Part shown: in pieces, positions 11,001 through 24,616 of the stretch
Layout: each line of letters opens with the position of its first letter
Numbering within the stretch: position 1 is the first letter of the stretch
Assembly (NCBI GenBank): GCA_007922305.1
Contig: ML677333.1
Location: forward strand, 14,444,547 to 14,508,546
Source of the DNA: Dermatemys mawii
Taxonomy: Eukaryota > Chordata > Testudines > Dermatemydidae
Direction: 5' to 3'
Length of the DNA: 64,000 bases
Made by a program: the position numbers and the translations under genes
Notes under the pieces: generated by a model
What the model was told of the DNA's origin: nothing
What the model saw: only the letters and a program-made list of their open reading frames with translations
Database searches by the model: none

Positions 11001-14000
11001 ATCAGCATGCTTTCTCCATATGAAGATCCCAACAAGATCTACTCTTTTAGCTCTGCTTTGCAAATTCAGATGTACCAGGGTACAGATCACAGATGGCACT
11101 GCAGGACCAGACCCAGTGAATTCATCAGAAGGTCACACCACCACTGGGAGGAAATGGGGAGTTCACTAGAGGATACAAGCCAAATCTAAATAGGGATATT
11201 GTCTTTTTAAAAACATATGGTCTTTATCACCAAAAAAAAAATAAAAAAATCAGGAGCTTTTAAAGCATGCACGACACAGAAATTGCACCTTGTCTCCTTC
11301 AATTCTGAAGAGCAGATATGTGCAGAAATAAGTGAGTCATTTTATTACCGCATATTTACAGTGAGTCACTTCTCTGACCATAACCACATTTTAGAGGAAG
11401 TAATTTATGGTGTTACAAACTTTCTTCTAAACCAAGCTGAACAGCATAGCAAACAAGTGACAGGCATTTACATGTTCCACAGTGTAAGTGGAATAGTAAA
11501 AATATTGTCCTGTAGGAGTGTTCTGTCCAACAAGAGAAACATGCCATGATAATCCCATCTGAAATTTAGGAAGTCTAACTAGCACCTCTGCTGTCTGAAT
11601 GCAATACCACCAGAAAATAATTTGTATAATAAAATGGCGAAGAACACAAATTACAACTAGCCTACTATGCATCTTTGGTGCAGAGTTTTATTTTTAACTT
11701 ATATCTGTATTTAAAGAGACCGAGAAGGGGTTATATTTATAAACACAAAGCAATGCTATGTTAATATGAAAGAGATGATTAACTGCATTTATATTATATT
11801 CCATCTCCATACACCAAAAAAATCCAAGAAAGGTCATTGTTATCTCAAGCAACTGACCCTTTTACAGCTGTGACTGACAGAGGGGTTTCAGCCAGTTATG
11901 TCAATATATACACATTGTCTGAGAATCAAATATGTCAGTAACTTTAGACTCTTCCATTCACTTCTGATTACAACACAAAGCTCTGTTCCTCTCTCCCCCA
12001 CAGATTTCCAAAAGACCTATGTTTTCTGTGTTTCCTATATCACTCCCACTGGAGCCTTTGAGAATCCATGCCCTCTCTTCTATAATTCCTTATACTCTTC
12101 AAGGAATCCCTCAAGCTTCCCTGCCTGCAGGAACCTCTTACAGTCAGCCCCTCTAAATTCACATACGGTATGGCTACCATAATCAATGGAGATTAAAAAT
12201 TTATCCTACCTAGCACTGGCTTAGATAGGCCAGATTCCAGGAGAACTACAGAGGGGTCTTTAGCTTACTGAACTCAGTAAATACTGTATTACAGTTATCT
12301 TCAAACCTAACTTTTTAAGAAGTGAATGAAAATAAAGTAATAAATTAATAGATTCCAAGGCCAGAAGGGACCACTGTGACCATCTAAGTCTGACCTCTTG
12401 TGCAACACAGAGAGAACTTCCCCAAAATAATTCCTAGAACACAGCTTTTAGAAAACACCAATTCTTGATTTTAAAATTGTCAGTGATGGAGAATCCACCA
12501 CAATCCTTAGTAAATTGTTCCAATGGTTACTCTTACCATTAAGAATTTACACCTTATTTCCCATCTGAATTTGTCTATTCTACTTGCGGCCACTGGATCA
12601 TACTAAACCTCTCTCTGCTATACTGACGAGCCCATTATTAAACATTTATTCTCTTTGCAGATATTTTATGGTCTGTTATGCTAAATAGATTGAGCTCCAT
12701 GAGTCTATAAGGCAAGTTTTCTAAGCCTTTAATCATTCTCATGGCTCTTCTCTGAACCACTCCCATTTATCAACATCCTTCTTGAATGGTGTGCACCAGA
12801 ACCGGACAGAGTATTTCAGCAGTGGTTATGCCAGCGCCAAATGTAGAGGTAAAGTAATCTTTCTACTCCTGCTCAAGATTCCTGTTTATGCATCCCAGGA
12901 TTGCATTAATTCTTTTGGCCCAGCATCACACTGGGAGCTCATGTTCAGCTGATTAACCACAAGGACCCCAAGTCACTGCTTCCAAGGACAGAGTCTCCCA
13001 TCCTGTAAGTATGGCCTACATTCTTTGTTCCTAGATGTACACAATTATCCATATTAAAACACACAGTACAAGAACTAGAAGTCATCAAATGAAATTAATT
13101 GGCAACAGGTATAAGACAAACAAAAGGATGGATTTCTTTATACAACGCACAGACAACCTATGGAACTCTTTGCCAGAGGATGTTGTGAAGGCCAAGACTA
13201 TAACAGGGTTCAAAAAAAGAACTAGATAAATTCATGGAGGATAGGTCCATCAATAGCTATTAGCCAGGATGGCCGGGAATGGTGACTCTACCCTCTGTTT
13301 GCCAGAAGTGAGGAATGGGCAACAGGGGATGGATCACTTGATGATTACCTGTTCTGTTAATTCCCCCTGAAGCACCTGGCATGGGCCACTGTTGACAGAC
13401 AGGATACTGGGCTAGATAGATCTTTGGCCCAGTATGGCCCAGTTCTTACATTCTTCTGTATGTTCTTATATATTGTTTGCTTGCACCCAGTTCACCAAAT
13501 GATCAAATTACTCTGTATCATCAATCTGTCCTCTTCATTATTTACCATTCCCTCACTTTTTGTGTCATCGGCAAAATTTATCAGTGATGACTTTATGTTT
13601 CTTTCCAGTTCACTAATAAAGATATTAAATAAAGGGGGCCAAGCACTGATACCTTTGGGACCTCACTGGAAACACATCCACTTGATGATTATTCCCCATG
13701 TATAAATACATTTTGAGACTTATCAGTCTAACTGATTTAATGTGTGCCGTGTTAATTTTGTATCATTCTAGTAAACGAATCACTGGTTTCCACTAACTAG
13801 AATCCTATAGCTATGTTGTAATCTTGTTGCTTGCTAGTTTTATTGTTAACCCTTTAGAAGCAGAGGAGTCAACATAGTCAAGAGAAATCAAGAAATCATT
13901 GCACCTCAAGGTTAATATCCGAACTTATATGTATTCTACAATTTGAAAACACATTTGACATTTAAAAAAAATAAAACTACCAAGCAAAGTGAACACACAG

Positions 14001-17000
14001 AAGCTGAATTCATTTTCAGTGACTAATTGAAAGGAAGTTGTGCTGCAAATCAAGTTTTAGGAAGTTGCATGTAAGGGAAAATGATGCATATAGCCACAAC
14101 AACAGATGTTCACTGTGAATGTACGTAAAAACTTAATAATAGGGACAACATACAAGATTTCCATTAGTCCATTCATGAAACACACACACAGACAAAAAGC
14201 TCTTATGTAGACCAAATCAAGCAACCGGATTTGATTTTCAACAAAAAGAAAGAACAGTCAGTTTTAAAATCTGATTTGCACTAATACATTTTCTTTCCCC
14301 ATTAAAAACCTAATATCTTTTCCTGCAATCCAAAGAACACAAAGGAAAAGGGAAACAACTTCTGCATACAGACAAAACAAATATTTTTAAAGGAAAAATC
14401 CAGTTTCTTGAAATTCATATGGAAATCATGCAACATGCTATTTATTAAAAAAAACACTGAAACACTTACTCTCCTAGACTTCGGTCACAAAAGGTAAGTG
14501 CATTTTAGGAGGGAAAAAAAATTGGTTACAGTACAAGAAATTGCATTGTAATCGAACTAGACTGAATAACAGTTTGTTGTACAGTAAGTTACTATCAAAA
14601 CTGACCGGTTTTCCAGTTCTTAATGTTTTTCAAAAGTTATACGACTTAATATCCTGCAGGAAAGTGGTCATATCTATGCATAACACAGATTTGCAAAATA
14701 AAAGAATCATGCATTGTGAAATTAACAAAAAAACATTTTGTTTTAAAGTTATTTTTACAAATGTACTTTTAAACCTGACAAAATACTTAACAACATAGTT
14801 CCAAAAAATTTGTATTGATATCGCTGCCTCACTATTACTTCTAAGCACCTACAAGTTTGTATTACTTTTTTTCACTCTGTAACAATGTGCTCATCACATG
14901 CTCTGTAGAATTTTATACATTAAGGTCAACATCTGAAATTGCACCTGGAAACACAGGTATAATGAGCACCACACAAGTAGAACAGACACCATATAGTAAA
15001 GGAAGCAGGTACATTACACATTACATGAGGTTTTCACAGTGGTCTTAAAGAACAGCACAAAGCATAGTGCGCACACAGTGGTGGATTTGGAAGTAAAAAT
15101 AGCTATGGCTTGACTCGTGAGGAAGGCCTTTCAGATAGATGTTGAAAAAAAACATTCAACTACTACTGCCACTTTGGAGCTTGGCCACAGTGCAAGGATC
15201 CAGAAGGATCTCAGAATAAAAGGCAGATATAGCCCCTTCAAAGAGTTAATAAATATCTTTTTCAACCTGCAAGCACCACCTCTTCCTTGTCTGGACTCAG
15301 CTTCAGTGAGCTCTTAGCCAAGGGAGTTCTGCCTTGGCCAAGGGTGGAAAGTAGAGTTACCCAGCCCATCTGTGGGCAGGTCTACACTACCTGCTAGATC
15401 GGTGGGTAGCGATCGATCTTTCAGGGGTCGATTTATCGCATCTATGCTCCACTCCCATGAGATGCACAGGCAGAGTCAATGGGGGAGTGGCAGCCGTTGA
15501 CTCAGCACAGTGAAAACGCTGCAGTAAGTCAACCTAAATATATCGACTTCCGCTATGCTATTCCTGTAACTGAAGTTGTGTATCTTAGATTTATCCCTCC
15601 CCGACACACACACCTCAGTGTAGACCAGGGCTGTGTTTAATGAAAAAGAAAATTACATGTGTGAGCCACTATAGTTCAAAATGTCTTACCTTTTTCACCA
15701 ATGGCAGCCTCAGATATACTTTAAATGAGAGATGACTGCATGAAACTGCAGAACCCCAAATAGGAGAACCCTCTGGACAAAGGAGAAATGCCCAAAACGT
15801 CTTTCTTAGAGCTCTCCAAGAGCTGAGCAACACAAACACCACAACCAACCCTTGCAGATCAGTAGTATCTCACAGATAATAGTATCCAAGACTATTGAAT
15901 GGTTTATAAGCCTGATTCACAGATTCTAAGACCAAAAGGAATCATTTTGATCATCTAGTCCGACTTCCTGCATAACACAGGCCATAGAATTTCCCCAAAT
16001 TAATTCCTGTTTGAACTAGAGCATATCTTTTAGAAAAATGTCCAATCTTGATTTTAAAAATTGCCAGTGATGGAACATCTACTATAATCTTTGGCAAACT
16101 GTTCCAATGATTAATTAATAGTCATTCAGCCATGACTAAAACCAGAAGCAGCACAACATCTATACTAAGCCCAATTGTAAAGTCAGATTGAAAGAGGTCA
16201 ATTCACAACAACCTCCTCAATAATCTTTCCTCAAAAGAGAAGCTGAGACAGGCAAAAGTGCTATACTTATTTTATGGACCCTGTGACAGACAGGGTAAGT
16301 TTCTGCATATCCTTGGAAGACTTTACTGAATTAAGTTTAAATATCTTTGTGGTCCATTGTTTTAAATAAATGGCTTAAGTAAGATCGTGTTTTATTCCAC
16401 GGGGAAGGACTGCCACAGCACCTTCAGGAACTAAAAACAGTAGATGCTGATTAAGATAAATCAGCCAGGTTGTACACCCTTCTCCTGGGTGCACTTGCAT
16501 ATACTAGTTCAAACTGGATCCACCAGAGACCAACAGACAAAGAAAGGACTTTGGGATAAATAGTTGGAGATTAAACAGATTTAGGACCTCCTTTCTGATC
16601 AGCAAACCTACAGGACCGTCCAGCCAAGGGGGCCCCAATTCTTCAGGAACAACACCCTATGGAACCCGGAACTGGGGTGATCTTTGCTCAGTTTTTTAGC
16701 ATATGTGGAGGTTCCTTTATTGTTTTTAATACGTTTTCTCTGTAATGTTTTCACTTAAAGAATAAATGTGCTTGCTTAGAAAGCTGCATGGTAACTTATA
16801 ACCGTGGGCAATTACGTCTGGCACAGCAAAGTGCAGACACTGGCCTGCTCAGGCTGTCTGGCTTGCTGGAAATATCACAGTGCGGGCAGGGAGGTGTGCA
16901 GCCTGGAAAAACCCTGGTCAAGAGGCAGACACACACAGGTCTGTGCCCATGAGAGGTGATGGTTGAGGAGCCAGGAGCCTACAGTGAGTGCCCTTGGTGG

Positions 17001-20000
17001 ACCATGGAGAGGAGAGACAGGTGAAGTTGCCCTGAACTGTGACACATCCAACAATTACTTGAAAGAAAAAAAGTGCCACTTTGTCTAAGTAAGGGAAAGC
17101 AATGATGATCTCAGCCAGTGGTAAATCCATATTCCAGCCTAGATGATAATCAGCCACTAGAGGCATGGGTTCAAACCATAGGTTGCAGGATGAAGCTCCC
17201 TCAGTATGTTTAGAACCTGACTGAGAAATCCTGGTTGAAATTCAGAGGACTGCATTTGTACTAATCAGATGAATAATGATTTGTACTGAACAGTTTAAGT
17301 GACTCAACATACTGACATCTTTGAGAGGTTAGGTATTGCAGCAGAACTTCGAGCTCCATTGTTGCTGTTGTAGATGAGGCATTTGGAGGTTTCAATTTAT
17401 GTTAGTTAAAAGTAATCTTACTGGTATTTGAGGCTACATTTACAAGATAAACTCTTTACTGTCTGAGTCTTATTGATATCAAAGTGCTTTCGTTCTCTGT
17501 TTGAGAAAGAGTCACTCATCTACAGTTCATGGCACTGCCCACATTACTCAAGCATTTTACAAAACCAGAAAGAAACAAGCAGAGAAGTCTTTCTGCAAAA
17601 ACTCTCACTAAAAGTCTGCAAGGATTCCTTCCTTTAAAAAATATTGTCAGAAGCACTTAACATGAGCATCAAGACAAAGATGAATAACTTAACCAAACCA
17701 AAGAACAGATATATATTGCTGGTATAAATAAATGTTTGTACTTCAAATACTAACATTAAATTAGAATTGTATTTACAGTGGGTATCTCAAAGTTAAATCA
17801 CCTTATATGCTCACCTCTTTCTGTTCAACCTGGAGTGCTGATTTTAAAATATCTCTAAGCTGTATTAGTTGTTTCCTTTCCTCATCCTGTGCTTGTTTAA
17901 TCTAGAGTACAGAAGCAGACACAACAGAGGTTAAAAATAATGTGTTACTATTTATATTAACACAGTTCTTTACAGCTTGTTGCTTAACTGGTTCAGATTT
18001 CCTGACAAATGATCAACAAGAATGAAAATACAAAACAGAAACGATAAGTTCCTTTACCCACACGCCTACAAAAAACTTGACAATGCTTTGGCTGCTGGTG
18101 TGCTAAGATCACTACCCACCATGCTGTCTCACTGTTTACTTGTACTCCCCTGTGTGTCTGTCTCCATCTGATTTGTCTTATACTTAGACCAGGGGTGGGC
18201 AAACTATGGCCTGCTGGCCATTTTTATCTGGCCCGTGAGCTCAGGCTGGGGAAGCAGTGCCAGTAGCTGTGCTCTCCCGAGCTGGAGCGCTGAGCCGAGT
18301 GCGGCAAGCTGCAGGGCCCCACGCTCCCAGACCAGGGCGCCAGGCTGAGCGTAGCAAGCCGCGGGGCCCCACTCTCCTGGGCTGGAGTGCCCAGCTGAGC
18401 ATGGTAAGCGGGGCGAATGAGAGAGGGGGCCTTAGATAGGTGGTGGGGTCCCGGGGGGGTGTGTGGTTAGGACGGGGGGGGGGTCTCAGAGGAGGCAGTT
18501 AGGGAACAAAGAGCAGGGGGGCTTAGATAGGGGGTGAGGTCCCGGGGAGGCAGTTAGAGTGGAGGGGTCTTCAGAGGGGGCGATCGGGGACGAGCGGGGG
18601 GGTGTTGGATGGGTCAGGGATTCTGAGGGGGGCAGTCAGGAGGCAGAAAGTGAGTGGGGGTCAGATGGGGGCGGGGCCAGGCTGTTTAAGGAGGCACAGC
18701 CTTCCCCACCCGGCCCTCCACACAATTCTGAACTCCAATGTGGCCCTCGGGCCAAAAAGTTTGCCCATCCCTGACTTAGACTTTAAGTTCTTTGGGACAG
18801 AGACAGTCATTTTGTTCTATGTTCCTACTGCACCTACCACAATACGGTCCTGGTCCACGACGAGTATTTCTACACACTACAGCAATACAAACAACAACAA
18901 TAGTTTTATAATCTACTCACAGCTCTACTCAATAAGTCGGAATCAAAATGATTAGATTTCTTTAATAAACACAAAATTAGAAAAAGCAATGTGACAGACT
19001 GCTACTTACTGTGTGAAGATCAGTTGAGAGTGTTTCAATGGAAGGCTTGAGACTTTCAACTGCTTTCAGTCCATCTTGGAAGAAACTTAAAAAAAAAAAA
19101 AAAAATCCAGAAAGGAAATGGCATTGATAGAATTAATTTCAAATGCTCAAGCTATTTTGTTATTTTCTGTTAAAAATACTTTACTGAAGAAAGAGACATG
19201 GTAGAAGCTGGTAAATGTACATACACACAGGCTCCATATACCCAGAAGTTATAGCCATGGGACAAATTATGAAAATGCAACAAACTGCAACAACACAGGA
19301 TACATTCATTTTATGCACTTTTGACCAATTCACCTGCTATCTGCCACTAATACATCTTCTTGTAAACTCATTCTAACATTCCAGCTCTCTTAACAGCTTA
19401 AAAAAACTCTGAAATCAATTTAAAAATCAACTAGCTCAAAAAGTTTTTCTCTTTCTCTCTAAAAATACGCAATGTTTTCCCCGGCACCCCACCTCACACA
19501 CACTGCAGTTTTAGAACACTGATGGTTCTTCTGCTCATAAAAACATTGTGACTTTTGAAGACCAGTGTCTCAGGATCTGATGGAAGCTTCCCATAGACAG
19601 GAAGATCCCTCAGCTTCCAAAGGGACCCAAGCAATCACTTATGGCCAAGCATTTGATACGTATGTGTGGCCTGAACATGCAAGTGTGTAGACAATTCAAA
19701 TAACTATGATCGTGTTTCCTTATCCTATCTATTCCAGTAATTTTTAAATTAAATAAAAATATTCTGAACATTTTTAACATTTTCAGGAGTAAAAAAAACA
19801 ACACACACACAGTTTGTTTACATTAAATATTATGCTGCAGTGTTTGCAACACAAGTATAGAAGCTCTGTGAACCACATGGGGAAATAATTATTTTCATTG
19901 CCCCAAGCTCAATGAAATGCATAAAATAGATGAACGACAAAGATTATCAACAACGAAAGTGATTTTTGAGTATGACTAGTAGTACAGCAAAAAAATGTAC

Positions 20001-23000
20001 TTTTATACAACTTGATGGTATTCTTTTAAGATGGATGTTTACGGATCTAAAGAGATTGATAATGTCATTCACACTTCAGTATAATGAGTTTATTGCTATA
20101 TTATAAATCTGTCAAAAACAAATAGAGTAAAACAAGTCCCAGTATCCTGCAGTCTAATGAGGGCTTCTGAGTTTCTCATTATTGAAGTTCTCCATTCAGC
20201 TAGAAATAAAGTAAAGCCACTCCCTCAACACACTTTTACACTATTGCTTACCCAACGTATTTTTAGAGAGAACAAAACTGATTTTGCTCATTGATAGATA
20301 AACTCAAAGATTTCAAAGCCAGCAGGCCAATCTGTCTCGTTCCCTTCCATGGACAGATTATTAAACACGACAAATGATCATGTGGTGATTATGTGGTTCA
20401 GATGACAACATGCCACAGTATTAGCTCAATCTAACACCTCATTTCATATTAAGTAATATAGCAACTAACCAGTAACTGATCTAATAGACCAAATCAGTAT
20501 GTTAAAAGTCTGCAGTGAAATGTGTTCTGCTGAGTCTTAGATCTATTTTGAAGACACAGGAAAATATTTTTGGAAAATTATTGCTGCTACCAGTCTCCAT
20601 GAAAATGCAAAATATTGTAATTATAGAATCTTTTGAAACAAAGAAACATAAAACTTACTTGCACTGTGCATGAAAATACTTGATCAGATTCTGAAGCAAG
20701 TCAACTCCTTTTTTAATCTTGATTTCATTGACTTTCAGAAGGTACTGTTAAAACAGTAATTCACAGAAGTAAAATTCATGAAATATCAATTACTTTTTCA
20801 TATTTTGTGATTTATAGGAATGGTAATTTTAAAATTATTTTCAATTATATTTCAACAAGCTTTAACAATCACAGCAAATTTCGAAAAGCTGGAAAAACAT
20901 TGACCACTTTGAAGAGAGACCTCAGGGCATCAACCAAACCTCAAACACCTGGTGTCAGTGCCAAGTCTTGAGATCCAGTGAGGATACCTGTCTGTTGTTA
21001 ACTCAAACCCTTGGCCTTTAACTCCTGAGGCGTACTAAAAGTCAGATCACAAGAAGCATGAGGGAGGCCTGGAGTGCCTTCAGGAAGTCATCCTGTAACC
21101 AAACAGTAGCATCTAGATGTTCATTCACAGTCAAGCCAGTCATGGTGCAAGCCCAAGATACATCTGTCTGGCAATAACATGTTCATATGCCAGAAGGGAT
21201 TTTCAGTATTGCCAATCCCAGTCAGAAATCATGAAATGGAGGAGAATGGGAAACACAATTTTTGGTCTGTCTTCTGATTTTTGCATTCCCCTGTCCAGCT
21301 GCATTGTGTGTGTGTGTGACAATTTCAGCATTGCCAACTCTCACAAAGTTATAGTGTGCATACTGATGTTGGCTCCTCTGGGAGGAGCTCTTACTAGAGA
21401 CTCAACCAAGGTCATGGGCCCACTGTGCTGGGCACTGTACAAACACATAATAAGAGATATCCCTTGCCTTGAAGAGTTTACAGTTTAGTGCAAAGGATGG
21501 TGGCAAGTCTGGTATGGGAACTGGAACTATGACTCCCTAAAGCAGGAGTTCTTAAACTGGGGGTCAGGAACCTCATGGTTATGACATTCAGGGGGGAGCA
21601 CAAGCTGTCAGCCTACACCCCAAACCTTGCTTTGCCTCCAGCATTTATAATGGTGTTAAATATATTTTAAAGTATTTTTGATTTATTGGGGGGGGGGTTG
21701 TCACACTCAGAGACTTGCTGTGTGAAAGGGGTCCTCAGTATAAAAGTCTGAGAACCACTGCCCCGAAGTCACCTCATGGATGGGCCACCAAACATCCATT
21801 AAATGAAAATAATTTTTAATCTCTGCTGAGCAAGGCGAGATTCAAACTGGTGACCTACAGGTGAAAGGTTCTATCACATTAATAATGCCCCTAGGCACAA
21901 AGCTTGTTTATTGGAAAGATACATTTAACTAATCAAATTCTCGTTTTCTGAAGGCAGGATCCTCCACTCTCTGGACACAGAGGCAAAATCTCCCATACTT
22001 TAATTAGTCTCAAACACACTAACTCTGCAGTGCCTATTCTTAACTGGACAATTCTCATTCATCAAATACAAATAAAATGTAACAGTAAAATGAATATTTA
22101 AAAGTGACTTTAGATGTTGTGCTAGTATGTTTTGTGACATTAGATCATTCTAGCGATTATTCCAGGATCCTTACATTAAAATTAATATATACGTATTTTT
22201 CCTCAACCCCCCCTACATTATCTGCATGGTTGACCCCAGAGCCTTCAAATCCACCTCAGCTACAGAACTGACTAGTAGGGGAAAGCACACTGTTTTCCTT
22301 TACACAGATCGGCTCCTCCAGGGAAGTACAACATATACATTGTCAATGGGTTACCCAAGTGTTTGAGAGACAGCAGAAAAACAGTGGTCATCATCAGGAT
22401 TCTTGGTTTCTATTCCTGGCTCTGGGAGCAGATTGTGGTCCCACATTGTGTGATTGTGTTACAGATAGCATAGCCAATCATAGATTGTGTGACTGTATTA
22501 CAGATAGCATAGCCAAATGCAAAAATAACCCTGTTTGGGTCATCTGTCAGTGTGAAACACAGGATCTTTGAATTTTAAAATATGAGCCTCTACCTCTTGA
22601 GCTAAAGAACCACATGTGAAATCCTGTCCCCACTGAAGTCAAAATCCTAGATCTCTTAACACGGAAACAATAAGAACATAGAACTAGTAGGGACATTCTG
22701 AGACATTGAACCCAATCCCCTCTGACCACAGGCAACCCCATTTGTAAAGGTATCAATAGCAGTAATAAACCTTTACATGTAATCTAAAAGCTACAGTATG
22801 ACACAGGTCTACTCTGTTATATACAAGCACCTAAAATGACATATTCCTTCTGAAATAGTATGGCAGAGTGGATAACAAAACTCTATTACATCAGGTTCTA
22901 GGTTCTATTACATCAGGTTCTATGGCAGAGTGGATGACAAAACTCTATTACATCAGAGCTAGGTTCTAGTCGTAGCTCTGACTGAAGTGACCTCTTGCAA

Positions 23001-24571
23001 TCTCTTAGTTATTCCCGCAAGTTATGAAACCTTGACTCAAAATAAGGGCTGTGAAGGGCACAGAAATATCAACTGCACTCAATGGATGAGCTAGGACCAA
23101 AAACTAATAGTCTCTGAGCTTTCAGGTTGATGCACCTTCATCTAAGCCTTAAGACATATCAGGAAGTGGAAAGGGTATCTCTTTCATTTTGTTTCACATG
23201 TGAAGCAAAACATGTGAAGGCTGCAGCTTTTCAAATCATCGTGAGCTTCTGCAAAGTAGGAGTCAAATCATGTCACCCATAATAAATTTGTGAGAACTGG
23301 CGATGCTGAACTTTTTTTTTTAAGAAAAGAGAGAGACTGGGAAGGAAGGAAGGAACTCAAGAAAAGCAAGAGATGCTCACAAAATGTGGTGCTTCATTAG
23401 AGAAAAAATAAGGGTTTTATTGCACAGCAAAGAAAACAAGCTATAATAAGAGCAACAGAAATTCTGTAGGAATTTTTGAAGTATCACTAAAATTAAACTG
23501 AAATGCCACAACGGGAGAATATATCTTCCAGAATGAAAGCTTTGAAGTGGTATAAGGTTTATTTAATTTATTTCTTCTTCCTTACTTATTCAAGACCATG
23601 AACCGTGGAATGTTATTGTCTACAGGATATGGCTATGGAATATATTTAATCCTTTCTGTATCACTGAATACTCAAGCACAGCCTTCCGTGCTTCATTTTA
23701 TTGTGCTCGTTCAAATGAAGCATTGAACGGCTGAAAGCATCCAACCAGCTTCATACAAAATACAGTTCAGCTTTTTTAAAGTGAAGAGATTCAACAAAAC
23801 TCAAAAGCCTCATGCTTGATCTCATCTACACTATCCTTTTTTCCTAAATTTTTTCACTGTTGCAGCAACATCAGGAACATTATCCTATACAGCAGGTTCT
23901 TATGCTGTGCTCATCTTCACAGTATTTTAGCCTCTTCTACATAGAACTGGTGTGGGCTTGAGGAAAGTAGAAAACAGCAAATTTTTCAACTGGGATTTTC
24001 AAAGCTGTCCAGAGGATTTGGACACCCATTTCTCTTTTAAAATGAATGGATGTCCAAATCCCTTTGCCAGCTTTGCCAGAAAAACTCAGTCTGAGGGTAT
24101 GTCTATACTGGAAAGTTTCTGAACCACAAGTTAAATTATTTTTATTAAAACACTGTAATTAAACCGCTGTTGTGTGTCCATACTGTGTTCCTTGTGACGC
24201 TGGAGTGCATCCACATTAGCACCTCTTGAAATGGCAGACAGCAGTGCATTGTGGTAGCTATCCCACCATGCAACTGGCTGCAGGGTGCTTTGGGAAGGGT
24301 TTGCAATGCCTCATGGGACAGGCACAGCATCACATGATGCAGGTTTCCCAATCCCATTGTTGCATGGAGATCCTAGGTACATTGCCAGCGGATTGTCTAC
24401 TAAATTGGGGGGCAGGGAGGGAGGAAAGGAGAGGGAGAGGGAGGGAGTATGGGGACAGTGTGTCAGCATGCTGTCTTGTAAGTTCAGACAGCAGCAGGAC
24501 GCAACCATTCCTGAGGCAGGGGGAGGGAGAAACTCTGTCAGCCCCCATTTCCCTCCCTGGGCTCCCTGCAC

Positions 24572-24616
<45 letters not shown>

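Larger units (their letters stand above)
21769..24093. other. ASAP2 intron with short local duplications
   Basis: Mostly unassigned AT-rich sequence; it includes the tandem duplications listed separately. Phrases such as 'TTCTAGTCGTAGCTCTGAC' (22966-22984) and 'ATGAGCCTCTACCTCTTGAG' (22581-22600) resemble parts of tRNA-derived SINEs, but I cannot delimit a copy. Confidence 0.35.

Noticed and set aside
11217..11549. 110-codon plus-strand frame
   Set aside because: No recognisable domain, starts at a poly-Lys A-rich run, and has no splice-site pattern or similarity to a known family.
22441..22972. Repeated units that might suggest a CRISPR-like or satellite array
   Set aside because: Only two to three imperfect copies of local duplications with no regular spacers. 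The genome is clearly vertebrate.
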